Positions 10,290 through 22,764 of a DNA stretch of 64,000 nucleotides are shown one piece after another. Numbering within the stretch: position 1 is the stretch's first letter; every line of letters begins with the position of its first letter. The translations under genes were made by a program, and so were the position numbers. Source of the stretch: Maylandia zebra (taxonomy: Eukaryota > Chordata > Actinopteri > Cichliformes > Cichlidae); the NCBI RefSeq assembly GCF_041146795.1, contig NC_135172.1, positions 11,770,137-11,834,136 of the forward strand, read 5' to 3'. The notes below the pieces were generated by a model. That model had not been told where the DNA came from. It saw only the letters and a list, made by a program, of their open reading frames with translations, and made no database searches.

Positions 10290-11535
10290 TACTCAAGGCC
10301 TTTTACAGCACAGGAGAACTTGTCTGTTGAATAGCTTTGAAATGAAAATTGTTGATTCTTGTAATTTCTGCTTTCTGAGATGATAAATATAGTTTTAATG
10401 AGTCACTTTGACATAATGTATGTAATTTTATTTTTGGTGTTTGGTGTTAAGAAAAAGGAGTAATTAAATATGGCTTGCTAATACATGTATTAATAAAGGT
10501 AATATGTGAGCTTTATATTTTTTGAAGAAAAATGAGATCAAACTAATATATTAGAGGTTTGGTGGAAGATGTTTGCTTATTTGTGAAAACTTCACCTCTG
10601 GGATATGTGATGGAGCACGGCTCATCTACTGATGTCTGCCTGTAAGAACATATTTTCTCTTTAGCATAGGTCACACTAAAGCAGGTTGCTGTGATGGAAC
10701 CTAGAAACAAAGAAGTGATCCTGATTGTAATGATTTGCTGTATGACCCATTCTGTTTGTTTTGTAGCAACCATAAACATCATGACTCACCCACAGAGACT
10801 TCAGAGGCTCTGAGATCTTTGTAGCCTTTGACAGCACAGGAGTATGTGACTGCTTCCTCACTGCTGAGCAGCTCTTGGTAAAAGTGTGTTTGCATCACTC
10901 TCTCTCAGGTCATTGATGGTTAAAGTTGGGTTTTTCTCTTCAGACATGTTGTACGTTACACCAGGGCCGGCCCGTGGCATAGGCCGTATAGGCAAATGCT
11001 AAGGGCGCCGTCCATCAGGGGGCGCCACGCCAGTGCCACAAATGTTGAAAAAAAAAAAAGTTGGTACTATTATTTCTAAATGCAAAAAATAATCCCACGT
11101 TAATTAAAATGCAAAGTAAAGCTTATTTAATAGAAATATTATTTGTTACAACATTACACTACACTGCTGATGTAGGGGGGCGCCACCTAAAATCTTGCCT
11201 AGGGCGCCAGATTGGTTAGGGCCGTTTCTGCGTTACACGTACAGAGAGCTCACTCTGAACTTACTTGTAACCATCCGAGTGTACAGTGAACCATTTTCTG
11301 CTTGAACTCAGATGTTGATGTGATCAGTGCAGATCCACTGATGGACCTCTGAGACCACAGTAATAGTAATTAATTAGTTAATTAATTAATTAATTAATCC
11401 AGCATAAATTCAGATTATTAATTTACTAAATATGTAATGAGTAAGTAACGTAAACCTTACTTAATAATCACTTATAGCTAAGATGTACAAGATGAAACCC
11501 AGAAAAGTTTAATGAGCATCTTTCAAAAGATTCAT
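10290..11535 (-). pseudogene. Pseudogene P: decayed copy of the receptor family
   Basis: Remnants in the usual order. A signal exon relic (11478-11535) has a TAA in frame after MNLLKDAH, and its donor is CT instead of GT. V1 remains lie at 11239-11355 and 10881-10961, split by a 269-bp hAT element. A deletion has fused V1 directly to the end of C2a (10790-10880), with the breakpoint near 10,880, so the V1 donor, the intron and the C2a acceptor are gone. The half-domain exon (10596-10700) is intact at 105 bp. A C2b fragment (about 10,292-10,385) still reads YSTDKFSCAVKG. V2 and C2c/TM are not found. Not functional. Confidence 0.85.
10962..11230. mobile_element. Non-autonomous hAT-like element in pseudogene P
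   Basis: A 269-bp insertion flanked by a perfect 8-bp duplication, CGTTACAC, at 10954-10961 and 11231-11238. Its ends, CAGGGCCGGCCC and the complement CAGAAACGGCCC, are imperfect inverted repeats typical of hAT elements. It has no coding capacity. Removing it and one duplication restores the V1 exon sequence. Confidence 0.85.
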
Positions 11536-11539
11536 CTTC

Positions 11540-12640
11540 ATCTTCGAAGCATAAAGTTCACAAAATCAAAGAAAGGGAAAAGAAAAGACATAAGAGTCAA
11601 AGAAGAAATCTCAGCCTTTTACTGGTGGGAATTTTAAATGTTGATTATCACCTTAGTAAATATACATTACTTTTTAAAAATTTGTGTTATGATTTTAACG
11701 GTTCTTCCTCTCAACTGATGTGGTAGTGATAGTCAGTTTTGCCAGGAGATGGCAGCGTAGCTTAAGTAAGTGTTGCTAAAACCAGTCGAGATATTCATGA
11801 ATAAATTTAAGTGAAGCTTTGAGCTCCTTTTACCCCTTAGCTGCAGGTGCATCTACGAAAAACATGAGTTTGAATTCTTTACTGGTAACTGGTCAAGGTG
11901 TGAGCTTTACCTCAAAGTCAAGGTCACCAGGAAGTTTAAAAAATAAATTAATACAGATTTTATACAGCTTATTCTTCTGTGATTTGTGAGTACAGAGGAA
12001 ATGTATACTGACTGTGACATCATCATTTGACTGTTGCATTCCTTCTCTTTTCTTTTTGTCTCGTTCCTCATTCTCACTCCAGCAGTTTCAAAAGGCATCC
12101 AAGTCACTGAAATTTTCCCTTAAGCTGTGCAATAAAAAGAACCTTTAATACAACCAGACCATCAAGAATATATTAGGTGCAGCTGAGATGATGGTGATGA
12201 TGAACCAGTTCTGAGTCCTCTGAGTCTGGGATCAAGATTTTTACCTTCTGTTCCATCCACAATAATGTACAAAGTGATAATACCTAAAATAGAACATTTA
12301 TTAGAACTGAACACATTTATTTGTGTCCAGTGAAAAGTTCCTGGATTTTAGTACGCCTGATTTCAGACAATTTACTGGTTTGCTTGCCTTTATATGAAGC
12401 TAAATCTGACAAAGTTTTGAGGCTTCCTCTTATTTGGTGTGAGAGAGCCTGACAGAGACAGAGTGTCTCAAGTTCAAGAGCTGCTAAGTCTTTAAATATC
12501 TTAGTTTCAGTTCCTATAAGGAACTGCATCATCGCAGAGGAATTTTGGCCAACCCTTCTTTACAGCATTGCTTCAGTTTGCAGACATGTTTTTATGCACA
12601 TCCCTCTTAATGACTCAACACAGTTTTTCCATCAGGCTAA
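11540..12640. other. Intergenic; weak hint of a decayed membrane-segment exon
   Basis: Mostly unrecognised. On the minus strand around 12,150-12,215 a stretch reads WFIITIISAAPNIFLMV, like a membrane helix, and is followed near 12,000 by SQSVYISSVL. I cannot tie these to a gene. An open frame of 71 codons at 12,317-12,532 is not recognised. Confidence 0.2.
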
Positions 12641-12962
12641 GGTAAATGGCCTGCATTTGTATAGCGCTTTTCTAGTCCATAGGACCCCAAAGCGCTTTAC
12701 ACTACATTCAGTCATTCACCCATTCACACACAGGCGATAGCAAGCTACATTGTAGCCACAGCTGCCCTGGGGCGCACTGACAGAGGCGAGGCTGCCGGAC
12801 ACAGGCGCCACCGGGCCCTCTGACCACCACCAGTAGGCAAACACGGGGTTAGTATCTTGCCCAAGGACATTTGGCATGCAGCCAGGATGCAGCCTGGGAT
12901 CGAACCACCGACCTTCTGATTAGTGGCTGACCTGCTCTGCCACCTGAGCTACAGCCACCCCT
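12641..12962 (-). mobile_element. tRNA-derived SINE, near full length
   Basis: On the minus strand the head reads GGCTGTAGCTCAGGTGG (A-box-like) and GGTTCGATCCC (B box). It is followed by the conserved body and the tail with AAAGCGCTTTGGGG and a CCATTTACC end. Related pieces lie at 19,727, 35,113, 38,890 and 52,966. Confidence 0.8.
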
Positions 12963-14834
12963 AAGGTCTGGAAAGACTGGACTGGACCATTGCAACACTT
13001 TGATTCTTTTCTTTTTAAGCCATTCTGTTGAAGATTTGCTGATGAGCTTGGGTTCACTGTCCTTTGTATGACTCATTTTACTCTAGGCTTTAGCTGTCAG
13101 ACAGAGGACTTTAAAATATTTTAGAGTCAAATGTGAGGGCCATGGCCACCTCAGTGACTGGAAGGTCACTGAGCTCCGATACACATATTATGAATATACT
13201 TCATTTTGTTTGATTATTTATTTGAATCAAGTTTAAATCACGTTGTCGTTGGTTTAGGACGCCTTAGCTGCACAGCAGCTTGTGACAATCAGAAGCCACA
13301 CCTTAGCTATTAAGAGTGGCTCATGGTCAAAGTTCCCATTCATTTTACCTGAATCCCTGAATATCTCACTTCATAATCATTTATTTTCTTAATACATTAA
13401 TTTCAACTTCCTGTGTCTCTTCCTCACTTTTTTATTGGGATTGTTGTCCCTACAAAAGCACCCCACTGTGACTGTGAGGGCTTGTTAGTAGTTGTTACTG
13501 ATTGTGCTGCTGACAGTGCAGTGACAGCAGCCCCAACAGCTAACATACCGATTCTTTTGATTTTACTATTTTTTCTTTTTGTTTTTTGTTTTCTCTTAAC
13601 TTGTCAACTCTTATCCTTTCTCATTTCTTCAAAATTAAATTCTGTTCTTCAAGGTGCGTATCGCAGATACGTGAAGGCCCGGGTGCCTTAAGATATATGG
13701 CGTAGCAGCAGTTCAGCTGCCCAGTTCAGCCCTGGTGTCCTGGTTCTGTGTAGGCAAAACTGCCCATATCATCAGCCCTCGTTCAGTGTATATGACTTGT
13801 GTGCTTAATTAGTTTGAGATGCTCTCCAAATGTGGTGCTGTTCATTATTTGTATTGACCATATTTGTTCAGTCTTTTTCTAATTGCACTTAGATGAATAT
13901 TAATATTTAACATGCTAACTGAGGCCTTTGGAGTCTTGTAGTTCCTGGGGGGATTTGCAGTTTCTCTGAGCCTTATGTGGTCTGACTGGGGTGAATTGTC
14001 TGGGACGTCTACCCCTATGAAGATTGGCAACTGTTTTGAATGTTTTTCACTTGTCATCTTTGTTTCATCTTTCTCATTGTATAATGATGGACTTCAAATT
14101 GTGTGAAGAAAACACTTTAGTGTTAAAGAGTCCAAATCTGGTACTTAAATACAATTGAGAGGTCATACAGAACAAATCATGTCAAACAGTGAATCTGCTC
14201 TTTACTTAAATAGTTCATTCCTACCTGAAAGGCTGAAAAAAGATTTTAATTTTGTGAGTCTTTCTCCAGACAAACTGCATTCAAAGCAGCTCAGTTAAAC
14301 ATGTGACATGGCTACATATTATTATATGTTCATCAAAAACCTGACAGTGCTGACAATGAAAGCAGAGACAGGGGACAGTGTTAGTGGTTATTTTGTGGTA
14401 CAGACAAAAACCTAACAGAAGACAAACCTGCGGACACAATGGCTTTGATGTTTTTATTAGTGACACCCAAAGCACACAAAGTAATACAATGTCTAACAAA
14501 GTTATCAAAAATAGCACCCTTTAAGTGGGTGATCAGTAAATGCACACTCGTGGGCTTTTGGACATAGCAGAATTTTTAAACGGTTGCGTCATTTTTTGCA
14601 GGTTTTTGTGACAGACGTACATCATTACCAAATATGTTTTAATTCAAAAGCTTGAGAATTTCTACTTGAGCTTTTCAATTTCAATTGATTTCAATTTCTA
14701 CTTATTTCTACCTTTATTTTATATTCCAGTGAAGAAAGTGTAACCCACAGACAGATCCAGATGCTGCAGTTTCTCTGCTGTGATGGTAAAGTAATATCAC
14801 TGGAGTTGAAATCATCATGGTAACAAACGTTTCT
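12963..14834. other. Intergenic and 3' flank of gene B, nothing coding recognised
   Basis: No homology that I can name. The part nearest 14,835 is presumably the 3' untranslated region of gene B. Confidence 0.35.
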
Positions 14835-17800
14835 TTATTGAGCATACAGTGGCTCAATGGTGGAGTAGAGGTCAGCTGTGTGGTTCTCACTGAAGTCCAG
14901 TCTGCTGTAGTGATGATCATCCAGCTCTGCTGACTGAGCTGAGATGTTTTCATACATGGAGTCAACGTTCATCTGAGGAGACGAGACAGTTCTTATAAAT
15001 TTATATCAAACTGCATCAATAACTCATAGCTGGTTGTTTGTTGTTTGTTACATTGTCACTGTACTGCACTGTCACTGAGATTCTCAAATAGAACCTGTCT
15101 GACAAACTGAAACAAGTTAAGAGACCTAACCCCCCCAAAAAACAACCTCTAAAGAACTTCAGGTCTCAATTGTGTCAATTAAGGTCAGAGGTCATGATAT
15201 AACAATGAGAAACAGACGGGACAAAAATGGCAATGAACTCAAAAATTATTTTTCCTGTCAGTGGTAAACATCACGACTGTTCAATGTCCAATCAATTACA
15301 AATCTAGTTGAAGATGATATTAATGTAATGTGTGGTAAGGATTGCTGATGTATATCTGACTTATTTGATACAATGATGAACATGAACATCGGGTGTAGGT
15401 AGGGACACTGAAAAGAATGCTACAGTTGGTTACTCAGAAAAAGGCAGACATATAATAAGTTTAAGCTTTTTTCCAGAATAAATGATCGTGTGAGGAAAAA
15501 AGGAAAGATGAGGGGATGTTTTTCTAACACAGCAGAATTATTTGAATCTTATTTCGTACCTGCTGCACTGATTCTGACATTTCTCCTCTTGGAGACTGAC
15601 TGGAAGTCTTCTTTTTTCGGTTGCATAAAAGAAACAAATCAGTGAATGGGTAAAACATTTCACATCACACTTTAAACATAACTGGTCTTAGAGATAACAC
15701 AGTAACGTTCACCTGATCCACCAGCAGACAGTGAGAAGTATTAAAACCAGCAGAGCTGCAGAAACTCCTGCAGCTGCTGGTGTCCATGTTCCTGTGATAC
15801 TTTGGACAGTGAGAGTCTTTGGAGCAGAGCTGATATCTTTGTTGGTTTTCACAGCACAGGAGTAGCTTCCTGCATCCTCCCTGCTGACTGGGTCTAGGAT
15901 CAGATGTTTGTTCTGGTTCTCTCTCGGGGTCAGAGGTCGACTGTTCAAGTACCAAATGTAGTTTGTGTTGTCAGTCAGAGGACAGCTGGTGCTGCAGGTC
16001 AGTGTGACTCTCTGACCCTCTGTCACCACTGCAGAAGGACTCATCTTCACTCTCAGTTCTGAAAAACACTCAGACTAGGCAAGGCAAGGCAAGTTTATTT
16101 GTATAGCACAATTCAACAACAAGGTGATTCAAAGTGCTTTACAGAGACATTAGAAACAAGAACAAATAAAAAGCATGATTTAAAATTGATTAAAACAAGC
16201 AAATAAACTAACTAACTAATTAACAAACAAACAAACAAAACAGTATATAAAATCAAAACAGATTAAATCAGAACAGTAGATAAAATCAGTAGTTAAATGT
16301 AAGTTTTGAAATTTAAGCTTAAATTGTGGATTTGGTGCTTTATTCAAATGCAGCTGAGAACAGGTGAGTCTTCAACCTGGATTTAAATAAACTGAGTGTT
16401 TCAGCTGATCTGAGGCTTTCTGGGAGTTTGTTGGGAGATGATGAACACATTTTCCACCAGTTCATCTCTGTCATGTCAAATAAATTAAGAAATAAAAATG
16501 AAGTTTCAAAGTGCAGTTTGTCCAGAACTTCACCTCTGGGATATGTGATGGAGCAGGACTCGTCCACTGATGTCTGCTGAGAAGAACACATTCTCCCTTT
16601 AGCATAGGTCACACTGAAGCAGGTCTCTGTGATGGAACCTGAGAAAAATCAACAACTTCCAGTAAATTCATTAGAGTCTGAAGAGTAAAGTGTTTGTGTT
16701 TAACATCTCATAACATGATGAGGAGGTGTCCATCATGACTCACCCACAGAGACTTCAGGGGCTCTGAGATGCTCGTAGCCTTTGACAGCACAGGAGTATG
16801 TGACTGCTTCCTCACTGCTGAGCAGCTCTTGGTACCAGGGAGACCAGTCCTCATAGAGAAACTCTCTGTTCTTGTACCAGATGTAGGCTGCAGGCTTTTC
16901 AGTCAGAGGACAGCTGCTGCTGCACATCAGTGTTACTGTCTGTCCCTCTGTGGCAGGAATCACCTTTACCTGCAGCTCTGAGAGGTCACATGACCAACAT
17001 GAATACACTGATCATTCATAAACTCATTCATTTATGATGCATTTGTAAAAAGAACTGTACCTGTAACTAGGAGATGAATTCCACTTTGTTGACACTTTGA
17101 TCTGTGAGCAGTTTTAATGCAGCAGTAAAAATTTCCATCTCTCTCTGTCAGATTATTGATTGTTAGAGTGAAATTACTCTCTGCTGACATGCTGTACTTT
17201 ACATGTGTTTCATCTGTGGAGAGTTCAATCTTGGAGACAGTCAAGTGTCCAGTGTACCAGCCATTTCTTGCAGTGGGATGTTGATGTGAGCAGGGCAGAT
17301 TCACTGATGAACCTTTCAAGGCACAGATGCTGTTTGGTTTTCCCTGAACACCTTTAACACAACATGTGATTAGAAAACATGGTGAACATTTATGCTAACT
17401 TTCTTTTCTGTGCTAATCTGTGATGACAGCATGTTACACTGAAAAAAAGGGGATTGGTCATCTCTTGGATTTATGTAAGCATCTTGCGTGTATTTAACAC
17501 AATTGCCTTATGCTTTAAAGTTAAGTGTAACTATATAGTGTAGAAACTACATGACATGTAGAGAGGGTAGATTAAATTGTTCATATCATGTTCGAGTGAA
17601 CTAAGTCAGTAATATAGCGATGTTGAATCTTGCGACACCGCAAGGGATTTCAGTCTTGTGCGCTTTGGATCGTGGTTTCAGGAAGGCATCCATCTCAGTC
17701 AAGTCGAGCAGCCACCTCTACTTTTTTGGTATACCGAAAAAAGTAAATTGGGTGGTTGTTACATTAAAAAAGTCTAACTTGTAATTTGAACACAAAAATT

Positions 17801-18996
17801 TCATGTTTCTATCTTGAACGTAACTAAATCATGTAGGATCTGTACAAAATTCAACAACTTGTTCAGATGACGTGACACAATCTAGTAAGAGTGGTTAGTT
17901 GCTGGACTCATGAAATTCACAAGATTGCAAAAGATTTCAAACTGCAGGAAAATCACTGGAGTTATAAGAGGCAGATACACACACACACCACGTGTATGCT
18001 ATCGCTATTTATTCTATTTATTGTGGTTTAACCTGTCAAGGACAAAAACATACGAAAAATTCTGCATCAAGCCTTGAAATCATAGCTTTCCTACTTTTGT
18101 TAAGCCTGGCTTTGTAGCATGGGGGTTAGTGCTGTTGCCTTACAGTAAAAAGGTCCTGGGTTTAAATCCCCAATCTGGCTTGCAGTGGTTTCTCTCTAGG
18201 TATTCTAGTTTCCTCCCACAGTTAAAAGTCAAAAGAGTTAGGTTAGGTTAATTGGTGAATCTAAATTACCCATGAATGTAAGTGAAAATTGTTGTTTGTC
18301 TCTATGTGATAGACTGGTGAGCTGTCCAGGGTGTACCCTGCCTCCTGTAACCTATCACTTCAGGGTTATGCCCCAGCCCCTCTGCAACCATGGATAAAGA
18401 TAGGAGGAAGTTGTAGATCCATTTCATTTTTATGCTAACCAGACTCTAGACTTTGTTGAACATTATGTAATATGAAGACAGCATGTAGTATTTAAGTGAC
18501 CAAGTAGTATTGGGGTAAATGTTATTGAATAGTGTTGAAATAAAATGACAACATTGCGAAGGATTAAAATATTCCAAAAGCTCACCTTACTTCATCTAAA
18601 CATGTTTCAATCACGTTTTATCAACACAAAATGCACAGGTTTATTGAATATGAGTAAGTTGTGTTGATTTAACTCAGTTGTTTAAGTTTCTGCCAAAGCA
18701 AAACAGTTGTGTGCAACCAATGTCCACTATTGAATTAAGTAAACCCAATGTGGCCTTTTTTTCAGTGAGAAGGATCACAATCTGGTGCTTTTATACGCTG
18801 GAGAATTCAGAACACTAGAACAAGTAAAAATCCTGTTAACTGGGAATCTCCTGTTTTCTGAAATGAACTTTTTACATCTTTTATCTACATTCCTGACACA
18901 TCATTACTTACTTGTCATGAAGAGAAACAAATTATTCCTACCTGAGAGACACAGAATGAAACCCATAAACAAACATCCAGTTTCTGGCAACAACAT
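14835..18996 (-). CDS. Gene B: short Ig-superfamily receptor with tyrosine tail
   Basis: Exons: signal 18942-18996 (MLLPETGCLFMGFILCLS), V1 17061-17351, C2a 16744-16977, half-domain 16534-16638, C2c plus membrane helix 15713-16058, cytoplasmic 1 15560-15617, cytoplasmic 2 14835-14972. The sum is 1,227 nt, in frame, 408 aa. It lacks the C2b and V2 exons of its paralogs; phase-1 boundaries make this neutral for frame. V1 is the most diverged of the set (SSVNLPCSHQHP), yet C2a matches gene A base for base over the stretch I compared. The tail carries SMYENI (fits S-x-Y-x-x-I), HHYSRL, DLYSTI and LYAQ. The cytoplasmic 1 acceptor reads CG where the paralogs have AG, so splicing there is doubtful. 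Retention of that intron would stop translation one codon after the helix. A LINE fragment sits in its C2c intron. Confidence 0.8.
16084..16490 (-). mobile_element. 3' end of an L2/CR1-like LINE in a gene B intron
   Basis: The minus strand ends an open frame with LPESLRSAETLSLFKSRLKT, a pattern common at the C-terminus of L2/CR1-type reverse transcriptases. The 3' part is the common fish repeat with TTTGTATAGCACAATTCAAC. It occupies the place where genes A, C, D and E carry the C2b and V2 exons. Confidence 0.6.
18105..18400 (+). mobile_element. Degenerate tRNA-headed repeat
   Basis: The head resembles a tRNA (TAGCATGGGGGTTAGTGC and GGTCCTGGGTTTAAATCCCC) and runs into the common fish repeat body (TTAGGTTAATTGGTGA, then GTCCAGGGTGTACCCTGCC). 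It is too diverged, and followed by too much SINE body, to be a tRNA gene. Confidence 0.6.
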
Positions 18997-19341
18997 GGCT
19001 GCTGCAGATTTTTACTTCTAATCAGAAAAAGTTGGCTATATGAATATTTTCAAGGCCTGATTACTACCACTGCTCATATCTAACTTGATAAAATATCAGA
19101 AGCATTAATCAATCAACATCCATCTAAGAGGAAATGTTAAATTCAGAGTATTTCTGCAGACAAACTGCGTTCAGCTTTAACACAATCACTTCCTCATTTA
19201 TCTATCATTTCTTCAGATACAAAGAGACATAGTGTAGAACTGATGTATTGCTGCAGGTATTCAACATCACACTGGATATATATTAATGCAATTCTTATAA
19301 ATGTTTTACTCTATAGAACACATTGACTTTAATTATTTAAA

Positions 19342-19434
19342 CTAAACTAAGTCTATAAAGCTGCAAATTTTGTAGAAATGATCCTGCTCTGCTGATTGAG
19401 CCGAGTTGTTTTTATACATAAGATGAGAAATCAT
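19342..19434 (-). pseudogene. Relic cytoplasmic exon of a lost B-like receptor
   Basis: After an acceptor (TACTCAG) the frame reads MISHLMYKNNSAQSAEQDHF and soon stops. It lines up with the gene B last exon (MNVDSMYENISAQSAELDDH). The intron sequence upstream, around GACAAGACAGTTTTTATAAA, also matches gene B. No other exon of this copy is seen, so it is a stub of a deleted gene between B and C. Confidence 0.65.
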
Positions 19435-19599
19435 CTGAGTAGACAAGACAGTTTTTATAAATTTATATTAAACCTGCTATCATCATACTCCACATGATCT
19501 GCAAACTCAGTCAGCTGTTCAGCTTCCCCCACAGCATTTCTCTTGACTTTAAAAGTGGAATTCTGATTCTTTGTACCAACATTTAGACTTTATCTGATT

Positions 19600-20230
19600 G
19601 TAGTCAGATAAGCTTTATTCTTCTACCTTATTCTAGTTGCTCCGACCATTGCTGGTTAACTACTCCCTCAGTTTTCAGCAGATTTTCACCATTCAAATTT
19701 TCAACTGTTCTGCTCTTTCTGCTAAAATGGCCTGTATTTATATGTGTATAGCGCTTTACTAGTCCCTAAGGACCCCAAAGCGCTTTACACAACCAGTCAT
19801 CCACCCATTCACACACACGTTCACACACTGGTGATGGCAAGCTACATTGTAGCCACAGCTACACCTCTTTTCAGCAGAATTTTTACTTCTTTTCAGTACA
19901 AATCTCAATCTCTTCCGCTCTTTTCAGCTCAATTTTCTGTTTCTTCTGCTCTTTTCAGCAGAATTTTGAGCTTTTTCACCTTTTATCAGTGATAATTGTT
20001 TTTGTCATTATATCTTTGGTTGGCATCAGAACTGGTTTGGCTCAGTGGGTTTAATATAATATGAGACCCGGGGGCGAAAGTTCGAATCCCACACGTGTTC
20101 GCCCGCTTGCATGTGCTCAGCTTTCTCGATAATCTTCACTGTACCCTTTCAAATGCAAGCAGTTTAGCTTTTACAACTCTTTTCAGCAGAAAGTTCTGCT
20201 TCCTCTGTTGTTTTCAGCAGTTTCCACTAC
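19600..20230. repeat. Degenerate TTTTCAGCAGAATTTT-type repeats
   Basis: Imperfect units around CTTTTCAGCAGAATTTT recur from 19,670 to 20,210. They are interrupted by a partial SINE (19,727-19,862, minus) and by a tRNA-like stretch at about 20,040-20,100 (GGCTCAGTGGG and AGTTCGAATCCC). No coding signal. Confidence 0.45.
19727..19862 (-). mobile_element. Partial SINE tail
   Basis: The same tail as the SINE at 12,641, with CCAAAGCGCTTTACAC and GCAAGCTACATTGTAGCC. The tRNA head is missing. Confidence 0.65.
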
Positions 20231-21025
20231 AAACTAAACACAGTTGAACAGCAGCAAAATCACTTCCTTCTTTATTTCTTATGGTTCCTGTTGTTTGACT
20301 CTTTGTTGCAGTCTTGAATTCTTACTTCACATTTTAAAGTTTAAGTTGCTGTTTAGACTCTTTGCTTTCTCTTTATCTCTGTTTTAGAAATGAGCTCTCT
20401 GTAATGTAGGGCATGTGGGTTTCAGTGTGAGTAGCTTTAGTCATCTCCCCCCACCTGTGTTTCCATCTGTTGCCTCCCCCTGTCTTGCTCTATGTTTGTG
20501 CACTGGACACTTTTGCTTCCTTGTCTCGTACATTTTGTCACGTGGTTCTCTTATTTGCTAATCATAACATGACTAGTTTTGTAAAGATTAGATTTTTAGT
20601 GAAGAGTGTCTGTCAGTATTCAGAGGACAGTGTTTCTCAGTCAGAACACATATGAAACCACAAGGACAAATTCAAACAGTAACCACATTTATTGCCGTAA
20701 ATGTCATTACAATTTCTTTGGAAAGCTATGAGGGATGTAAAAGTGACTTCACGTGGTTTTGGGATATGGTGCATAAAAGAAATGTTGAGAAAATGTCACT
20801 CAGCTGTTCTCAAACACAAATTGTTGTGATCGTCATCTTTCAGTTGTGACATATGTTTCAATAGCATACATTTTATAACGGAAAAGTTCAAGAACAATTT
20901 CTGTTGTAATTTATGTTCCAGAGTATGAAAACCACTGGCAGATCCACCAAATGTGGTGTCGCTGCTGTGTTGTGGAAGCTATCAGAGAAAAGGGCCCTTT
21001 AAATCACTATGGTAACAAAGTTACT
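20230..21025. other. 3' flank of gene C, no coding sequence recognised
   Basis: From about 20,640 the sequence matches the flank below gene E (50,760-51,090), including the words GTATGAAAACCACTGGCAG and CACCAAATGTGGTGTC. This supports the C-E pairing and is probably the 3' untranslated region. Confidence 0.5.
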
Positions 21026-22686
21026 TTAGTGAGCAGGCAGTGGGTCAATATTGCAGTAGAGATCAGTTGTGTGGGTCATAGGTAGGTGCACTCTGCAATA
21101 ATGAGTTGGGATGTTTTCATATATTGGATCAGGGTTCACCTGAGGAGGAAGACAAACAACATACTGTGTTATAGGTCATTTTTCTCCTCATTTAAATATT
21201 TTTACTTTATTTGCAGGTGATACTCTGACCAGCAGGTTTGTGAGGTGACAAAATATAAAGTATAAAATCTGTGAAATTCCTTTGCTATAACAATTATAAG
21301 TAAGTAAAGTAGAACAAACAAATAGATAAGTAGATTGTGTCGCTCATTAAAATGCAATAAGAAAAAAGAAATACATTGATAAAATGAATCTGAAATTAAA
21401 ATGATTGAATTCAGATAAATAAAGTGTACATTTAAGCTGTGTTTATATATATTCATAACGGGGATGAACTTCACAGTAAAGTTAGGCTCTTGATGACTGC
21501 TTTCAACTGCTGTTTTTTCCAGGGTTGACTAGTTGTAGAGCATCCATTTTTAAAAATGAAAAAAATAAATAAAAAATAAAAACAATCAAACAAAAGTGTC
21601 AGAAGCCAATTCTAAACAACTGCAGATAGCAAGACCATCATTTCAAACAGCTGTATATAAGTGTAAGTATATTTTTTTCATGTGTGACCACTTTGCCTAG
21701 GCCTCGAGGAAGACCTAAACTGTCACCCTCAGATGAGAGGAAATTAGTTAGGATGTTCAGGAATAACCCAGAAACCACCAAAAATCAAGCCAGCCATAAC
21801 CTGGAAACTGCTGGAACACTGTCCACAGTGAAAACATGTTTTACACTGTAATGGACTCAGAGGATACTGACAAGAAAGAGCTCCTGCCTCAAAATTAACC
21901 CCTTTAAGCTTAACCGAAAATTGTAGCTTCCCATATCTAAACGCCATTTTTTTTTCTGGAGAACAATTTTGTCGTCAAATGAGACAAAAATTGAGCTATA
22001 AATAAAGCAGCCTTACATTAAGCTTTATAGGCTTTTCAAAGCCCCAGCCTCAACCCTATTGGAAATTTGTGGAGTATGCTTAAAAGCCAGGAACACGACA
22101 GGAATCCAACAAATGAAGATGAATTCCACTTATATAAAGATAAGTAGTCAAATATACAACCAGAAATATGCCAGACTGTTGTTGATCTTTACTAAAAATG
22201 TCTGGCTAAGCTGCAACCCGCTAAAGGACATTTGAACAAATATTATTGGGAGATATGTATCTATTTGAAGCTGTTTGTAAAATCTAAAGTCTAAAATAAA
22301 TGCACTTAGGTGTTTTATAAACTTAATTAAAACACTTTATTCCTGCAATAATACCACGCTTGAAAAACAACAGTTGAAAAAAACCCCAAATTGCTTTGAC
22401 ATTCATGCCCACAATAAATGTATATATACTTAAAATACCTGATTAAATGATAATTATTGCTAATTATGATAATGATTATAAATAAAAAAGTAAAATAGAA
22501 TAGAGTTATGTGAACAAAAAATAAGGTTGACAATGGGGATTTTTTTTTTCCAATTTCAGCAGCATTGTTTGTGTCTTGTTTTGTACCTGCTGTTTGTTGC
22601 CCAGTGTTGCACTTCTTGAAGGCTGGTTTGAAATCCTCTTTTTTCTGATTTGTAAAAAAAGAGCAAATATATATATGTATATATAT

Positions 22687-22764
<78 letters not shown>

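Noticed and set aside
12150-12215. Membrane-helix-like stretch as an exon of another receptor
   Set aside because: No flanking splice signals or Ig exon that I can join to it; kept only as a note.
18105-18180. Possible tRNA gene
   Set aside because: The tRNA-like boxes are degenerate and are followed by the body of a common fish repeat.
20040-20100. Possible tRNA gene with GGCTCAGTGGG and AGTTCGAATCCC
   Set aside because: I cannot fold a proper acceptor stem by eye and the surroundings are repeats; more likely an old SINE head.
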